Assembly (NCBI GenBank): GCA_030248065.1
Contig: JASAMV010005688.1
Span: 1-19,525 of the forward strand
Source: Rhynchonema sp. JSB1_4
Lineage: Eukaryota > Nematoda > Chromadorea > Monhysterida > Xyalidae
Direction of reading: 5' to 3'
DNA: 19,525 nucleotides
Shown here: piece after piece, positions 8,594 through 18,900 of the stretch
How the letters are laid out: each line of letters opens with the position of its first letter
Numbering within the stretch: the stretch's first letter is position 1
Translations under genes and position numbers: made by a program
Notes under the pieces: generated by a model
The model's input: the letters and a program-made list of their open reading frames with translations, nothing else
Databases searched by the model: none
What the model was told of the DNA's origin: nothing

Positions 8594-11500
8594 CTATTTT
8601 CTCTCCACCATTTTATATTTGATCAACAATTTCTTCACTCGATCATCCAACTTTTTGTTCGGATCCGCATTCTTTGCCTTCAATATCTCACCAAGTCGAT
8701 GTTTCACGTGTGGGTTCTTGGTGGCATGCATTTTCAGCAAATCCTTCACCGTTTGTTCGTCGGGGTATTTTTCTGAAATAAGCTCCAAGGTTTATCCCTT
8801 GTGTCAACTTTTCTAAGCTGAAAGAATACCTTACCGATTGGTACCCTTGTGCTCTCGAGAAAATTACCGCATCCAACAAAATTTGCTCGTTGTGTTATAG
8901 TGCTGAGTGTGGAAACGAAGTAAAATGAATAAAATAAACAGTGTCATCTTCCAGGTGCCAGAGTGATGTGAAATCAGAAATGTTGTGTGATGTTTCACAG
9001 AGGTGCTCGCGCTTTCAGTAATAGAAGTTGTACCGGTCGCCTGAAATTGTGAGCGAGAGCATGTTTTATCAGAGATGTTGTGATCATATTTGTAAAACAA
9101 AACCATCCTGCCAAAATAATACGTTTGGTATTTGTGAAAAGTGATTAAGGAAAATATTGATTTGCTATTTGAGTGTCTCTAAAAAACAAAGTGGAACGGA
9201 ACAGTGACCAGAGAAGGTGTGGTATATCAGGTGAGGTCACCATCGTGAGAAACGCCCAAAACCGATGGTACCTCTAATCTGCTCAGTCGGTCTTGGCTGT
9301 TCTTGAGCAGCAGCCTCAAGCAACTCAGCTTGGTCGAGTGTCTTGCGTGGTGAAGCAGGTGATGCGGTGCTGTACTTGTCGTAACCGTTGGACGCGTGAG
9401 CAGGTGGACTGAAACTGCTTTTTGATAGGAATCGTGCCAACATTGTTTAGTGCCCTGGTTTTGTGTGACTGTCTTGGCAACAGGTTTCACCCTGTTTTTG
9501 CAGAGGTCCAGGTGTCATTGTTAGTGCGAATCACTCAGGCCCGACTGGAGCTTAAGTTTAAGCTTATAAATGGGTCAAATATGCGGACCTGAACCGGCCA
9601 GGCCTGAAAAGGTCGGGCCTGAACTTCCTGGCCTGAAAAATCAGAGCAGTCAGAGCCAGTGCGCAGTTTATGCGAGGTAACCATAAAGGCCCAACTATAC
9701 TTCGTTCTCTGACGCGGCAGGCGGCGGTCACAAAATCAATTTTGCTGATGTGGACAGCGATTAGAACACCGTGTCCATCTGAACCCAACCCCGGTTCTCA
9801 TTATACCCCACGGCCTCAACTAACCTCGGCGGTTTGCGCGCTGGAATGGGATCCTCCGGTGGTGGTGGCGCCGGTTTTGCCTTTGATGGTGCCACAACTA
9901 TTTCCCCATCTGAAGATCGCTCATCATCCGACAAAATGAAATCCTCGTCGCCAAAATTGTCGACGAAACGGATTTGCTGCAATTCAGTTTTCGAGTTCGT
10001 CATAAGAGGTGTAATACCGTAACCGTATACCGTAAAACTACCGTATACCTGATCCTCAGTCAGCCAGTGTGCGACGCCTTCGATCTCATGCACGGCTTCG
10101 TCACGCAGCTCTTCATATCTATATCGACGGAATTTTCTTGTAAACTCAGGGTGGGTTCAAAAATTTAGGAAAAAAATATAGAACCTGATTTTCAGGTCGT
10201 GCGCTTTACCAAAGTCCTCCGCTTGAATAGCTTTCTGTCGCTTATACATCAAAGTTGTCATTTGCTTTTCCGTTATCTGCAGGTCCGACATGGCTTCCTT
10301 CAAATCGCGCGCCTCCATGAAACTGAAATACACACACAAAGACTGTTTAGTGAGACCGTAAAGTTATCAGCGGCCTACAACAGAGCGCCACCTTTCGTCC
10401 TCAATGGCTTGTTCCTTGATTTTCTTCAAAATCGCAATCACCTCGCCCAGTTCTCGGATTTCAATTGTGCTTGCGTCCATCGGGCCACCGCGTTTTGAAG
10501 ATGCGGGTTCTTGTCGATGTTTTGCACGGCTCTGAAAAAAATTTGCGAATATAAAATTTACATAATATAACCTTTATTTCGAAGATTTACTTTTCGGCCA
10601 CCCTTCTTCTCCTTCTGTCGCGCTTTGCGAGCGGCACGCTCTCTTTCAGCATCGCTGCTCAGGTCAGAATCGGTCTCGCTGAAACATCAGTTAGACAAGT
10701 GAACAAATGGTCCATCGTTTTGAAGGTCAAAAGTTAACAACATGTTCAGCCAAAGAAACCTGTGCATATGCTTTCGGGTCACCCTGTGCTCCTCTCCGCT
10801 GTCGTCATCTCCCGAAACGATCGACCGACTTTTTCGCCCACCCTGTCGGTGTTTGTTGATAATTCGCGACGCTTCGTCCTCACCGCTGCTTTCTGTTTGA
10901 AAATATTAAGCCGGTGTGAAAACTTGGCAATCGAATCGGTGTGCACAACTGGCTCATTGATGTAGTTTTCAGAATCCTTACTCATGCTCATACTGGGTAG
11001 GCGAAACCGAAAAATAAACTGTCCCAGTATTGTGAAACATCACCCAACCATCCGTGTCAACACGTCGTCGTCTCTGCGAAGCGCGTGATCCTCCAGCACG
11101 TGACTGAACCCGCCCACCACCACTGTCAGGGTGGCCCCAAAGTTTGACACCGAGAATGCCGACCTGGACCGCAGTGAAAAGTTTTCATCCAATCTTGTTT
11201 TATGCAGTCACATGTGCATACAAACCTGTTTATGTGAATTCCTCGAATGGTAGTGGTTCTTGTGCAAAACCAGCTTCAAACAAAATCCAGTTGCATTTGT
11301 GTGCAGTGTTTTCCGTTCACTTTCACCGGAACCGGCTGTGATTTGCAGCGTGAAACTGTTCACCTGAAATCTTTGTTACATTGCTTATGTTCGAAAAAGA
11401 TTTTATATATTTTTGTATTATTTTTACCTTTGGACTAATATAAAGCAGTGCTACTACTGGAAACTGGAGCAGACACAAATTTCATTGCAATAAATGCAAG

Positions 11501-11998
11501 TTGTGAAACATTTTTATCTTCAGATTCCGGTCGCGTACCTTGACATATCGCGCGTCAGTGGGTGTCAACCGCCCTCCGCCGCGTTTCGACCCGATAAACA
11601 CATCTATGCGACTGGCTGCAAATTTTAGCAATACATATTTTCGGTTTTTTGTCTACGAAGTCATGTTTTTTTCATAAGAAATGTTTGTTTCATGAAAATC
11701 CACAAACCAACGAAAGTCGGATGGCTGACAATCTGTATCTTCTGTACATTATACACGTCATCGAACTGTAGAATCAGATCTTGCGGGAAGTAGCAGTTCC
11801 TTCATTTAAATTTGCAGCTCAATTTATTCGAAAAATGACACAAGAAAAAGCCTACCGATCAGAAATCCAGCCTCTGCCGTCCAACAGAAACTCCTCGTGC
11901 AGCACTTTCGCCCTTCCCATCTTCTCTTCGTCAGTGCTGGTCACATAATGCAAATCGTACGAAATCGTTGGACCACCACCCGTTCGTGGTCGTGACAT
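8594..11998 (-). CDS. CEP104: CEP104-like centrosome/cilium-tip protein, short form without TOG domain
   Basis: Exons (high to low): 11998-11856, 11799-11708, 11615-11539, 11363-11226, 11163-~11110, ~11018-10982, 10892-10760, 10678-10591, 10531-10392, 10322-10185, 10136-10049, 9976-9825, 9408-9272, 8772-8594 (TAG). All phases fit except that the junction near 11110/11018 has alternatives. The product is about 531 residues. Residues ~12-165 match the CEP104 N-terminal jelly roll: DGRGWISD, then RNCYFPQDLILQ, SRIDVFIGS, FCLKLVLHKNH, VGILGVKLWG. Residues ~280-376 are a coiled coil with two UVR-like units (KKIKEQAIED..FMEARDLKEAMSDLQ; KRQKAIQAEDFGKAHDLK), as in CEP104. The flanks are acidic and Ser/Pro-rich linkers. 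Human CEP104 (about 925 residues) acts at centrioles and ciliary tips and continues with a tubulin-binding TOG domain and zinc fingers; here a lysine-rich tail (KYPDEQTVKDLLKM.., LDDRVKKLLIKY) precedes the stop. In-frame TAA upstream supports ATG 11998, but see 12087-12260. Confidence 0.8.
9581..9640. repeat. Degenerate 15-bp tandem repeat in a CEP104 intron
   Basis: CCTGAA recurs at 9588, 9603, 9618 and 9632, a spacing of 15, 15 and 14, inside units resembling GGCCTGAAAAGGTCG. It lies in the 416-base intron between 9825 and 9408. Just upstream, AGCTTAAGTTTAAGCT is a short palindrome. Confidence 0.55.
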
Positions 11999-12086
11999 GA
12001 TCTGCCTTTATAATTCAGGGTAGTTTTACGTCACAATTATTCATTTACCAATACGTTTCTCAAATCTTTGAGGATTGTAAATTTAC

Positions 12087-12260
12087 AGCGCCACCCGGCG
12101 TTCTGCACAAAACTAGACCAATTTGTGCGGTCCACTAACCTGGAAACATGTATGTGACGCTTGAAGAACTCTGTGTCCTTGTTTGGTTACCTCGCGACCG
12201 CAGGAAATCAATGCTTGCCTCAATTCCTTCGAGAGCGAAACGCACAGGCTCCTCATTCAT
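12087..12260 (-). CDS. Possible upstream first coding exon of the CEP104-like gene
   Basis: An ATG at 12260 opens a frame (MNEEPVRFALEGIEASIDF..) with coding-like composition. A donor GCT|GTAAAT after 12087 and an acceptor AAAGGCAG before 12001 would join it, in phase, to ATC-ATG of the exon at 11998, adding 59 residues before Met-1. Within it, 12138-12103 is an in-frame 36-base segment bounded by AG|GTTAGT and TTGTGCAG that could be removed as a tiny intron. Without splicing the frame ends at 12060. The alternative is a 5' UTR exon or a short upstream ORF, because the domain itself begins after 11998. Confidence 0.35.
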
Positions 12261-12385
12261 AATTTATGAGCTTTGTACATTGGATATTGACAGTTTGAGT
12301 CTGCCAGTGTGCTCACGATATGTTTAATTTCGTGCCTTATTGATAAATTGTTCAATCGCGGTACACGCATATGTAACTGGCATGT

Positions 12386-12395
12386 TTTATTTATT
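12386..12395 (-). terminator. Poly(A) signal, overlapping AATAAATAAA on the minus strand
   Basis: Two overlapping canonical hexamers lie about 310 bases after the stop of the secreted-protein gene and about 125 bases before the possible CEP104 upstream exon. They suit the end of the former transcript. The interval 12396-12704 otherwise shows nothing but AT-rich sequence. Confidence 0.5.
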
Positions 12396-12704
12396 CGCAC
12401 AACGCAGTAATTTCAAAAAAAACTTTTCGTATGACAAATAAAACAAGCAAAAAATGCAGTTCCTGTGAAGCAAAATCCAGCACCTAACACATGAAATGAA
12501 CGCACACAACTTGAAAAAAATGGACCTACCTTACCTTTTTATAATATACTTATACATACTTACATCAAAAACCCATACCTCGAACTTCTTTGTTGCATAA
12601 TTTAAGATACGGTAAAATACAACAACTAGAAAATCATTGTAGGCAACGCACCATGAAATTTTTGTACAAATTGAATCACAAAAGCTTCGGAGGTTACTCA
12701 AAAT

Positions 12705-13852
12705 TTACTCGGTCTTTCGCTCTTTGCCCCAAATTGTGCCGAGTGGGTAGGCGTGAATGGCTGCATTCGTGGATCCAGCGCATCCGCCCGGGCACCACAA
12801 GGCGAATGCGTCACAGGCCGATTTGATGTGCACGTCGGGCTGGAATTATAGATGCTGATTTTTGTGATACATTGAATTGGAGGTGTGATATTTGGAAGAT
12901 CGATTCGGGGAGCCGGTTCGATGAACTGTAAAGTTCGTGGCATCTCGATCAGATCTTGATCATACAGACCAAACTGACGGACAAAACATTTGCTTTGCAC
13001 GCTATAGTGAGCAACTTTTTTCGCCATTGTTTTCGCTCGATTAATTGCTTTTCTCATTCTTTAAATAAATACATAATCATAAAAAAGGACCTGCGGATTG
13101 GCACACCAGGTTTGCATGTTCGCATTGCAAGCCACCGTGCAGTAATCGCCGTAGGCATAGCTCACTGGCATTGCTGAGTAAGCGGGGGCTGAAAAAACGG
13201 TGCGTGGATCCCGGTCACTGTTGTTAGACCTTTATTTTTAGGTCAGTTTTGACGACCGGTCACATACAATAATAATATTAATAATAAGATACATAAGTGA
13301 CTCAGACGGCTCAAAAAGTATGTACTGGCTGTTTTATGTTTTATTTGATGGGCATGTTTTCACACGGATGTGCAGCGGGCATACTTCGGTTCGCGGTGAG
13401 AATTGGCTTGGTTGAGAAGATCCAGCAACGTTAACATACTTTTGATGAAAAATTAACAAAAAACCCGGGCTGATTTCGTAGTAGTCAACTCAAATCGTCA
13501 ACGTTGATCGCCAACACAGCCAGCCCAAAGCTGCTCAAAATAAACGCCATACTTACCATACATGACACAGGCCACTGGACTGTGTTGACCATGTGCGTTA
13601 ACCACATGAATATAAGCCAAAGCAGAAGACTACTAGATAGGTGTCTCAAAATCTTCACGTGTTCATCACTCACCGTGGTAGCGGGCTGTGTCTGAGATGC
13701 GAATCTGAAAACAAGAACAAAATGGTGTTTTAGGCCTCGCAGTCCTAACCGTGAAAACCTGAATTTCAAGCCTGAAGACTGACTCTGTCACCGCTTCGGC
13801 CACAGGCGAGTATCGCCGTGGGCAGAGCCAACAGAAGAACAGCAGCGTACAT
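12705..13852 (-). CDS. Predicted small secreted cysteine-rich protein, family not recognised
   Basis: Four phase-consistent exons: 13852-13784, 13704-13674, 13188-13091 and 12839-12705 (TAA), giving 110 residues. The start MYAAVLLLALPTAILA-CG is a classic signal peptide, so secretion through the ER is inferred. The mature part carries six cysteines spaced C-x3-C-x7-C-x12-C-x6-C-x3-C (YCTVACNANMQTWC and ACDAFALWCPGGCAG), plus one at the cleavage site. WCPGGCAG faintly recalls the start of an LCCL domain, but the rest of that domain is absent. Splice sites are mostly good (TTTTCAG, GTGAGT); the first donor GA|GTCAGT and CAG|GTCCTT are weaker. A competing model uses donor G|GTGACA in exon 1 and another frame of exon 3, and splices into the open frame at 13057. 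I prefer this one because exon 3 and exon 4 codon choice looks coding. I do not know its function. Confidence 0.5.
13268..13287. repeat. (AAT)n microsatellite
   Basis: A short imperfect AAT run lies inside the 485-base intron of the secreted-protein gene. Confidence 0.6.
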
Positions 13853-14643
13853 TCTGGGAAGGGTGCGGATTTGTGAGTTGTTAGAAATGAATCGCAGCTG
13901 AAATCGAAAATCTGCTAGTATTTTATTTGTCAGAATGATCAAGTAGACAAAGACAGCTGGTCTTGCCAGCCACATGGGCATGGGTAAACATGATGCCTGA
14001 CTTTTCACAGAAGCCAAACGGTTCGTCAAGCAACGAAAACAATGAAACTCGCAAGTAGTCAGGCAAAGAACAAGAGTGAATTACAAGTGAAATTCAAATT
14101 GCTACGTCTCTCGGTCACCGTGCGCAGTCAATTTAGGTCACTGAGTACCGGTGCACGAGCGTAGTCTGTTTTGTACTGCCCGCAGTTTGCTCTCGTTATA
14201 AGTGACAAACTGGTTTTCGCACACGAGCACAAAGCATTCATTATTACAATATAATGCTGTTCGAAGGTTGAAAGCTGGAACTGATGTTAATTTTGACCAA
14301 TTAGCATTTCTGAACGTTTATACATACAGAGTGCGCCCTTTCGTCGGTACCACTTTCCTGTTCGCTAACTCTGTACCTACACCTTTCTAAGAGGAAGTTT
14401 TATGTTGCGAACAGAAAAAATGAATTTCACGAGAATCATAACTGGCTCGCGCAATGAAGTAGTGTGTTCTAACCAGAGTAGAATGTACATCTACGTGACC
14501 AACTTTTCTAACTTGATTGTCTAGTTTTGTTCATAGAGAATTCTGTTGGTGACATTGCATGTATTCATTATTCAAATGATGACGTTCATAAAAACCTTCT
14601 CGTATAACCTTCAGAAACACCTGAATTCCATTAAAAATTCAAT
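13853..14643. other. Intergenic; probable promoter side of the secreted-protein gene
   Basis: No open frame shows a domain. Directly before ATG 13852 the minus strand reads CCCTTCCCAG-A, which could be a 5' UTR acceptor or a trans-splice acceptor; this cannot be decided from sequence. AT-rich sequence fills the rest, ending at the BAK-gene poly(A) signal. Confidence 0.4.
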
Positions 14644-14649
14644 TTTATT
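14644..14649 (-). terminator. Poly(A) signal AATAAA for the BAK-like gene
   Basis: This is the first canonical minus-strand hexamer I find after the BAK-like stop at 15941, about 1.29 kb downstream. The sequence between is U-rich on the minus strand and has no good coding frame, which fits one long 3' UTR. Confidence 0.45.
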
Positions 14650-15940
14650 GGCATAAACAACAAAAAATGAACAAAAAACAAAAGGACGACGAAGTGTGAA
14701 GCATGAAGATCATCTTTTTACAATAATCGGACTAAATACATATGTAACACACATTTACTTCAAAAAAAGCTTTTCTGAGCAATTAAGAAAGGTCGGGCAC
14801 TTTTTTCGGTGGAGACGCTGCACTTTTTTCAAGATACTACACAGATAGAAGCTAACTGCACTTGAGAACGGAGCAAAGAACACGCTTTCATAGTTTACAA
14901 AATAGATAAAAAAGAAGCAGAACAGAAACTTTTGTCTTGAATCACAATGACAAAACAACAAAAAATGAGCACTCAAAAAACGCCAAACACAGCAAAATGT
15001 CTTTGTATCAGATTAAGAATACGGGATTGATTCTAAGATGCGCCAAATAACATATAAATGCCAACAAAACAACTTCTGTGGCCACTGAAATGAATGATAA
15101 AGGAAAAATGCCACAAAATCCAAAAAATCTATACAAAACGAACAGGAAGGTTTCTTGCTACTGTCACAACACGGGCAAATAGCTATGTTTTCGCTGTACA
15201 ATAAAAGAAACGGCGTCTAAGCCTGACCACAGGTCAATGACACAATTTGGCATATATGTATATGCAATGCACGCGGTCAGGCCAAATACAATTCTGTAAA
15301 AAATTGCAGCTACTCAAAAAATCATACAATGGACATTTTCTAAAAAAGAATGGTCCATCTGATGATCACAAACTATTGACTAAAATCCATGGATCAATCT
15401 ACATCGATATCCACTTGAGAGAATTTTAGAAAGATCAACACCAACATCCAAATCGACCACAGCGAGCAACCAAAGTGGATTGTGCTTGACAAAACAGGAC
15501 TACCAACAGCCAAAACAGTTGACAAAACAGGTTTTACACTGCTGCTTTAACGTCATACTATATTGAATGGTGCCGAAGAATGCCGAGAAAGCCACCTCTG
15601 GGAGAGTTTGTATTTGAATAAATTTATGACTGTCAAAAACTACAATTGCTCAGATACTGCTTCAAACATGAGGCTTCAAACCACAGAACAATAACGAATA
15701 AACGATAGTGTTAAGTAAGTCTGAGCAAATGTGAGTCAGCCCGCGGTGGATGGAACGTGGGCTCAGGAAACCATCCAAATACATAAGCTCCTCCAAAAGG
15801 TGGTTCGGAAAGAGGAGATCTTGTTCCACGCATTCTCCGTGCTTCAAAAAAAAACAACAAACAACATCAAAATCATTGTTCTCAAAAATTCCTGCTCAAG
15901 TCAGCACAATAATAAGTACAGTTTCACACCACAATCATTG
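14650..15940 (-). other. Inferred long U-rich 3' UTR of the BAK-like gene
   Basis: On the minus strand this stretch is rich in UUUUU and UUUG runs. On the plus strand TGACAAAACAGG recurs near 15488 and 15520. Minus-strand open frames such as 14755-14976 and 15013-15201 are Phe/Cys-rich translations of U-runs, not proteins. U-rich 3' UTRs often carry stability elements; that role is inferred. Confidence 0.4.
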
Positions 15941-18900
15941 CTATTTACTGCCCGACCGTCCAATGAACATACTAGCGACCAACAGCACAGCAGCTAATGT
16001 GGTCAACATCGCATACGAATGCGCCACCACGGTAGCCAACAAACCATCGGGCTCGATACGGTAATTGAGTGCGGCCAACTGCAAACATTAGACACAACTT
16101 GATGGGAAAGGATGACTTTACACTTTTCTGGGAAATGACAGCGAGCTTGTGCGATACTGAATCCTGTTATCGTGCCCATCGGATGCATACCACTTCAAAC
16201 AGGCACTAATGGTGGCTCATTGGGCCACTAAAGATTTTGAATGATTGGGCCACAAGATTTTGGCAAATGAGCGACCAATGGACCACTGGCCCATTTTGAA
16301 AAAAGCCCCGAATGGCCCCAAGGCGATGAAACAGGTCAATGTTTGGCATCAGCGGACTGGCCGCCGTATATTTTGCGAGATGCGACTTACAGCGCCAATT
16401 CTGGCCTAGCGTAAACGTTGTTCGCCAAACCGCGACCCCTTTCAACAATAGTCAAACACTCATGCATTTTTTGGACTTAATCTCACAAACTAATGTCCAA
16501 AAAACAAAATTGACGCACTCCGCTTTTTAATCTCATCGGGCCCCACGTTTAGAAAAAGATCGCTGCCATAAAAGTTCGAAATAAAAACTGCCAAAAATAT
16601 CCGGTCGTACCCACCCATCCGCCATTCTGCATAATCCAGTGCGCAATCCGCTCGCCGACAATGAATCGCACAACCCAGTCAACCACAAACGTCACAAAGT
16701 CGTCGATTCCGTGCTGGAACAATGCGACGGCCATGCGATAGCCGAACGATAGAAGGGCGACGATGCGACCCCATTGGATGCCTTCGCTGAACAGGCTGAA
16801 ATTGGGGGGATTGTGATATCATTTGGCGATTGTGATTTATTCTTACCCATGTAGCGAGGCGGGCGTCCAACCATTTTAACACCGTAATATATCACATAGT
16901 TGACACATTTTTCATTACACTACATTCACAATCAAATTCGTAGCGCGCCAAATGAATTGCCAGAACTCCTTGTTTCAACAATCGGTTTTTTGATATCGAT
17001 ACTGGTGCATCACTCCACTCGAATCCAAAAAGAATTTTTTGAACATATGAATCGTCTCACGTTTCCGAAATCACCTTTCGGTTCTTCTTGTATCATTAGC
17101 ATGATTTTAGCCAGCTTTCATTGTTTACGAACTGCGAATAAATTAACTGCGACAATACGCAATTTTCTGAGGACTGAAAAACACTAGCTTACCGCTTCAA
17201 GCCCTTCAATCAAACGTTGTCGCCGGCGAAAATCAGCTGAAAACAATTCCAAAACTATGGTTTCAAAACAAAAACATTATCATACCGTCGAGCCACATTT
17301 CTGAACGCGTTATACGCTTCGTGCATTTTGCTCTTTAGTCCACTGTGTCTGAGTATGTCGGGCAGCACGCTGGAAAAAATAAAAGGACGAAAATTAAGAC
17401 ATGACCAAAAATCATGCAATGTGGAAGCACCAAAGGAATTTTAACTTGACAAAATGTTGTTTCAGTTTCTTATTGAAAGTCTGATGCTCAAATTTGCTGA
17501 TTGACTCGGCTTCCTACCCTAGCTACTCTACTACCATCGCGAGAAACAAGAGCACGAGATCGATCAACTCACGGTCACACAGCTTGATTACCCCCAACAG
17601 AATACAACATCAAACGACGCCGACGCACGCACCTGTGCACCATGCCGTCGAGTTCGCCGCCATACGTACGTTGGAATTCGTCGCCGATCGCTGCCAACCG
17701 ACGGCCGACTTGCGTTTGAATGCTGCAAATGATTTGTGTTGTCAAGAAAAAAGAATCATGAAGAGTTGAAAATCCGTCGCAGGGTGTTTTTTTGCAATTT
17801 TTGAGCGCATGGATTGAAATGGATGCGACAGCTTGCAGCAACATAGTTTTGTGTAGACATTGAAACAAAAAGAAAATTGGTCCCCCGCTATTCATTTGAA
17901 CGACAAAAACGTCTCGTGATGATATACACAGAAAATTCACCAATAACGAAAAATGGGGAACAAAAAACACAACAGTAGAAAACTGGGCATAAAATTGAAG
18001 GTTTGTCCGCACGGAACTGTTGGACAAGACACTTTCAAAAAACACAAAAAATAGAATCATGATCTCAAAAATAAAAAACTCTGGACAAAAACAAAGAAAT
18101 TTGCAATGGTTCGAACTCTGACCTAAATGGATGCTGGTCAGGAAATCGCGATAGTTGAGGTATTTCAGGTGTGGTCAGCGCACGTTGGAATGCCGATGGC
18201 TCGTCCTGAAAATCAGGGAGACGTTGCCTTGTCAAGTCAGGGTGAAACAAAATTCGTCTGACCAAAAAAACCCAAATTACCTCTTCGTATTCGGTCTCTC
18301 CGTATTCATGTCGTTGTTCGAGATTGTAGGAAGACACGAGGAAACTGTGCACCACTTGTTCAGACTCGTCGCGCATGTGCTCCACTGACAGGTCACTGCA
18401 AAAATCGGATTATTTGCTGTTTTTTGCTTGCGGTCTGATCTGGCGCGCCGGGACCGGCTGACCTCCGGAATGTCGGAACAGGCCAGACATCGCCGAATTT
18501 AATGGTTTTTTTCGGTGAAATTAGCTAGATCTCGCGATACGAATCTCGACAAATACAGCGTAATTCAAATTCCATGTTCAGTTCATGATATATTTCCTGT
18601 TGACGAACAGTCATTTGTGCCCAAAAATGTTTCTCAATCTGTCGCGCCGAGCTAACGCGGCCCATCCTCTGACTGGTTTCGTTCTACACACAGTAAAGTA
18701 AATACCCAACGTTTAGTGGGGGTTTCACGAAAAAGCGTAGAAACACGCCCCTTCACATTCACATCACGACTTACTCAGACGAACTGAAGTTGTTCGTTAA
18801 ACTGCCCTCAACGGCAGCAGCACAGCCATTGTCGGGCGCTTGCGATGACGAGGGTTGCGCAGCTGTTCGAATGGCATCCGGGAAAGACAATTTTCGTTCA

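Noticed and set aside
12698..13057. 119-codon open frame on the minus strand (MRKAINRAKTM...)
   Set aside because: Its 3' half overlaps exon 4 of the secreted-protein gene in another frame that reads better (cysteine-rich, good acceptor at 12840). Its 5' half falls in an intron whose flanking exons join in phase without it. It stays possible only under the competing model.
13485..13769. 94-codon minus-strand frame with two hydrophobic stretches
   Set aside because: It lies across an exon and intron of the secreted-protein model and contains a GTGAGT donor early on. No phase-compatible start exon was found. It is probably chance.
14755..15201. Phe/Cys-rich minus-strand frames
   Set aside because: They are translations of U-runs in the inferred 3' UTR of the BAK-like gene.
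18108..18118. GGTTCGAACTC, resembling a tRNA B box
   Set aside because: No A box, anticodon arm or acceptor stem fits around it on either strand; it borders a BAK-gene exon.
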